The notes under the pieces were generated by a model. It made no database searches. It saw only the letters and a list, made by a program, of their open reading frames with translations, and was not told where the DNA came from. A stretch of 41,263 nt of DNA from a virus. Shown in pieces: positions 39,571 to 41,263 of the stretch (position 1 is the first letter of the stretch; the number at the start of each line of letters is the position of its first letter). Where the stretch lies: positions 1 through 41,263 of the IMG/VR virus record IMGVR_UViG_3300017733_000012. One strand, written 5' to 3'. The translations under genes were made by a program, and so were the position numbers.

Positions 39571-40347
39571 ATGAAGAAGCAAGAAAGAATTAACACCGTC
39601 AGAAACAATGATGATTTTTCATCAGGTTTGATGGAACAATATAATAAGTGGATGGGTGGCGATTGCTTCCAAAACACTAACCTACCAGATTTACATTTAT
39701 CTGAAGCACCTTTTGATGGCATGGATCCACAGTCTAATGGTGCAGAGATAGAGAATACTCTGGTTAAAAAGAAAGGTCCTAAGAAAGAATCACCTAAAGC
39801 ACAACTTGCTACTAAGGAAGAGAACGAAGTTTTAGAACGTGAAGAGGTAGAGATTGACGGAGAACTATACGTCATAGAAAAGAGAAGATATGCTACTGAA
39901 GGTATGGCAGCAGCTCGTGATAACGTTGGTGCTTCTACATGCTGGAAAGGATATAAGGCAAAGGGAACTAAGAAGAAAGGTGGTAAAGAAGTTCCTAATT
40001 GTGTTAAAGAAGATGATTTTCATCATCAAAAAGATAAAGATGGTAACACAATTCCACACGAAGATGAGATAAAAGAAGGCAAGAAGGGTCTATATGACAA
40101 CATTCATGCAAAAAGAAAGAGAGGTGAGTCTCCAGCAAAACCTGGTGATAAAGGATATCCTGCTAAGAATGCATTCAAAAAAGCAGCAGAGTCAGTTGAG
40201 CATGTAACAGAGAAGAAGTTAGATCCAGTTGGTAAGGCAGACGCTGATATCGACAATGATGGTGACGTAGATAAGTCTGATAAGTTTTTACACGCAAGAC
40301 GTAAGAAAGTTAGCAAGATCATTGCTATGTCTAAGAAGAAAAAATGA
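39571..40347 (+). CDS. Lys-rich modular protein with Ca-loop motif, probable virion protein
   Basis: A 258-residue, highly charged, probably disordered protein. It strings together short modules: a CWKGYKAKGTKKKGGKEVPN segment (124-143), GLYDNIHAKRKRGESPAKPG (173-192), a DADIDNDGDVDKSDKF segment (224-239) that looks like an EF-hand/dockerin calcium loop, and a Lys tail. I recall the first two modules scattered through marine T4-like phage proteins. L43-S-E45 followed by Ala fits a gp21 cleavage site. An exact late promoter precedes it, so a head-associated structural role is likely. It ends on an ATGA overlap. Confidence 0.7.
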   Translation: MKKQERINTVRNNDDFSSGLMEQYNKWMGGDCFQNTNLPDLHLSEAPFDGMDPQSNGAEIENTLVKKKGPKKESPKAQLATKEENEVLEREEVEIDGELYVIEKRRYATEGMAAARDNVGASTCWKGYKAKGTKKKGGKEVPNCVKEDDFHHQKDKDGNTIPHEDEIKEGKKGLYDNIHAKRKRGESPAKPGDKGYPAKNAFKKAAESVEHVTEKKLDPVGKADADIDNDGDVDKSDKFLHARRKKVSKIIAMSKKKK

Positions 40348-40898
40348 AATCCTTTAATCAATTCAAAACTGATTCTAAGAAAAGAAAAGAAAAACTAAAG
40401 AACAAGAAGGTTGGCAACGTAGAAGTCATGCCCATTGTTAATGATGACGATGGCAAAGGTATGACTACTCGTGCTACTAATGAGGAGGTGTTAAATGAAA
40501 AGTCAGTCTCAAAGTCCCAACAAAGATTCTTCGGGATGGTTAGAAAAGCTCAAAAGGAGGGTGAGAAGAAAGCTTCCTCACCTGAGGTTGCCAGAGTTGC
40601 TGCCAGCATAAAGAAAAAAGATGCCAAGGACTTTGCATCTACTAAACATAAAGGACTACCAGAGAAAAAGGTAGCAAAAGAAGAGACTTGTGGTAAAGGA
40701 CAGTACTATTGTAATGATACTCAGAAGTGTAAACCCATTCCAAAAGGTATGAAAGTAAGGGATGATGGGTTTTTAACTAAAGAATCATTCGAGTCAGGTG
40801 TAATGAAAGCGAGGAGATATCATAGAGTAGGAAAACTCATGTCATTCAAGGATTTCATGAAGATTATGGGTGAAATTTTGGGGGAATGGGAAAAGTAA
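40344..40898 (+). CDS. DUF3008-containing protein with capsid-targeting-like N-terminus
   Basis: A 184-residue basic protein. The N-terminus MKSFNQFKTD resembles the capsid-targeting leader of T4 internal head proteins (MKTYQEFIAE). Residues 54-108 match DUF3008: SVSKSQQRFFGMVRKAQKEG, ARVAASIKKKDAKDFASTKH, GLPEKK. A Cys motif with C116, C123 and C129 (CGKGQYYCNDTQKCKP) follows. L50-N-E52 before Lys fits gp21 cleavage. Late-block position supports an internal or structural virion protein. The Cys motif could bind metal. Function otherwise unknown. Confidence 0.75.
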   Translation: MKSFNQFKTDSKKRKEKLKNKKVGNVEVMPIVNDDDGKGMTTRATNEEVLNEKSVSKSQQRFFGMVRKAQKEGEKKASSPEVARVAASIKKKDAKDFASTKHKGLPEKKVAKEETCGKGQYYCNDTQKCKPIPKGMKVRDDGFLTKESFESGVMKARRYHRVGKLMSFKDFMKIMGEILGEWEK

Positions 40899-40904
40899 TA
40901 AATA
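40897..40904 (+). promoter_or_regulatory. Late promoter for 65-residue gene
   Basis: AATAAATA (7 of 8 to TATAAATA) overlaps the preceding stop codon and lies 27 bases before the ATG at 40932. Confidence 0.5.
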
Positions 40905-40931
40905 GATACACACACATTATGGAATATTACC

Positions 40932-41129
40932 ATGTTTTCTTTTCTACTACCACTTGCAACGAAAGTTATTTCGGACGCAGTAAACAAAATTCCTGACAAC
41001 GAGGAACTTGGAGAAAAATTAATAGATATTTGCTTAGTTATCCTAGGTAAGGCAGTTAAACTGACCAAAACTGACATGGATGACAAGTTACTTGAGACTG
41101 TGAAGGCTGCTATTGCAGCAAAGGAATAG
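40932..41129 (+). CDS. Small helical protein, 65 aa
   Basis: Begins MFSFLLPLATKVISDAVNKI and is helical throughout, amphipathic rather than membrane-spanning (ELGEKLIDICLVILGKAVKL). Both flanks carry late-promoter matches, so it is probably its own late transcript. I recall similar small proteins next to virion genes in cyanophages, without a known role. Confidence 0.65.
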   Translation: MFSFLLPLATKVISDAVNKIPDNEELGEKLIDICLVILGKAVKLTKTDMDDKLLETVKAAIAAKE

Positions 41130-41135
41130 TCCTTT

Positions 41136-41143
41136 TATAAATA
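41136..41143 (+). promoter_or_regulatory. Late promoter for final gene (exact consensus)
   Basis: TATAAATA, an exact match, lies 32 bases before the ATG at 41176 in the 46-base gap after the 65-residue gene. Confidence 0.7.
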
Positions 41144-41175
41144 AAACTTAGAACAATACACGATTAGAGAAAAAG

Positions 41176-41263
41176 ATGTCACTTATTGGAACAACGGATG
41201 CTGCTGCATTCTCAAATAGTGTTGGTGTCACCAATGGCGATGCCACCGTAACAAAGAACGCTG
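41176..41263 (+). CDS. Partial CDS, probable virion structural protein
   Basis: Starts at ATG 41176 after GAGAAAAAG and runs out of the window after 29 residues (MSLIGTTDAAAFSNSVGVTN and on). The Ala/Ser/Thr/Gly-rich N-terminus and an exact late promoter suggest an abundant structural protein. Too short to name. Confidence 0.6.
   Translation, partial: MSLIGTTDAAAFSNSVGVTNGDATVTKNA

Noticed and set aside
1-41263. tRNA genes, CRISPR arrays, insertion sequences, introns, attachment sites
   Set aside because: None seen: core genes are uninterrupted, no regularly spaced repeats, no transposase or integrase, and gaps between genes are about 115 bases at most.

Overview
The window is one strand-coherent block (every supported gene is on the + strand) from a T4-like marine myovirus, most probably a cyanophage of Prochlorococcus or Synechococcus. 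The T4 core is unmistakable: gp17-gp18-gp19-gp20-gp21-gp22-gp23, uvsY, uvsW, gp55, gp47, gp46, gp45, gp44, gp62, regA, gp43, uvsX and gp41. The cyanophage assignment rests on accessory genes interleaved with it: a CobS-like AAA ATPase beside a metallopeptidase/vWA protein, MazG, Hsp20, two 2OG-Fe(II) oxygenase-like proteins, DUF4385-, DUF3110- and DUF3310-like proteins, a PsbN-like membrane protein, and AT-rich composition. No tRNA, CRISPR array, insertion sequence, integrase or attachment site was seen.

Layout. 1-10.1 kb is the packaging, tail and head block: terminase, sheath, tube, portal, core protein, protease, scaffold and major capsid protein, closed by a rho-independent terminator. 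10.1-13.6 kb holds two membrane proteins, a tail-tube-fold protein, uvsY, uvsW and an Sm-like protein. A near-consensus host-type sigma70 promoter at 13.68 kb drives the late sigma factor gp55, followed by a chain of small genes (DenV-like glycosylase candidate, PsbN-like protein, DUF4385 and others) leading into gp47/gp46. 19.4-22.8 kb is the peptidase/vWA plus AAA pair. 22.7-28.0 kb is the clamp and clamp-loader operon with inserted genes (oxygenase, endonuclease VII, Dam methylase, micro-proteins), ending in regA and a tandem terminator. 28.1-36.4 kb runs Hsp20, oxygenase, three Sm-like paralogues, gp43, uvsX, a second methyltransferase, gp41 and mazG. 36.4-39.6 kb is an AT-rich cassette of a possible nuclease, a protein with DNA/RNA-ligase motifs and a NadM-like nucleotidylyltransferase. 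From 39.54 kb late promoters reappear and the genes look virion-related; the last CDS runs off the window.

Regulation. Matches to the T4 late promoter core TATAAATA sit 20-40 bases ahead of gp18, gp20, the core protein, gp22, gp23 and the 10.2 and 10.75 kb genes, and again ahead of 39571, 40932 and 41176; three are exact. I saw none placed before a gene between 13.6 and 39.5 kb, where sigma70-like promoters and ATGA/TAATG stop-start overlaps (translational coupling) prevail. The sequence therefore shows an early/middle replication-recombination block flanked by two late virion blocks, with the late sigma factor at the left boundary.

Most worth following up: the 36.4-39.3 kb cassette, a late Lys-rich protein whose N-terminus resembles the T4 capsid-targeting sequence, the PsbN-like protein, four paralogous Sm-like proteins, and the peptidase-vWA/AAA pair. 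Start sites were moved downstream of the longest reading frame where an ATG with a better stop-start overlap or family alignment was visible.
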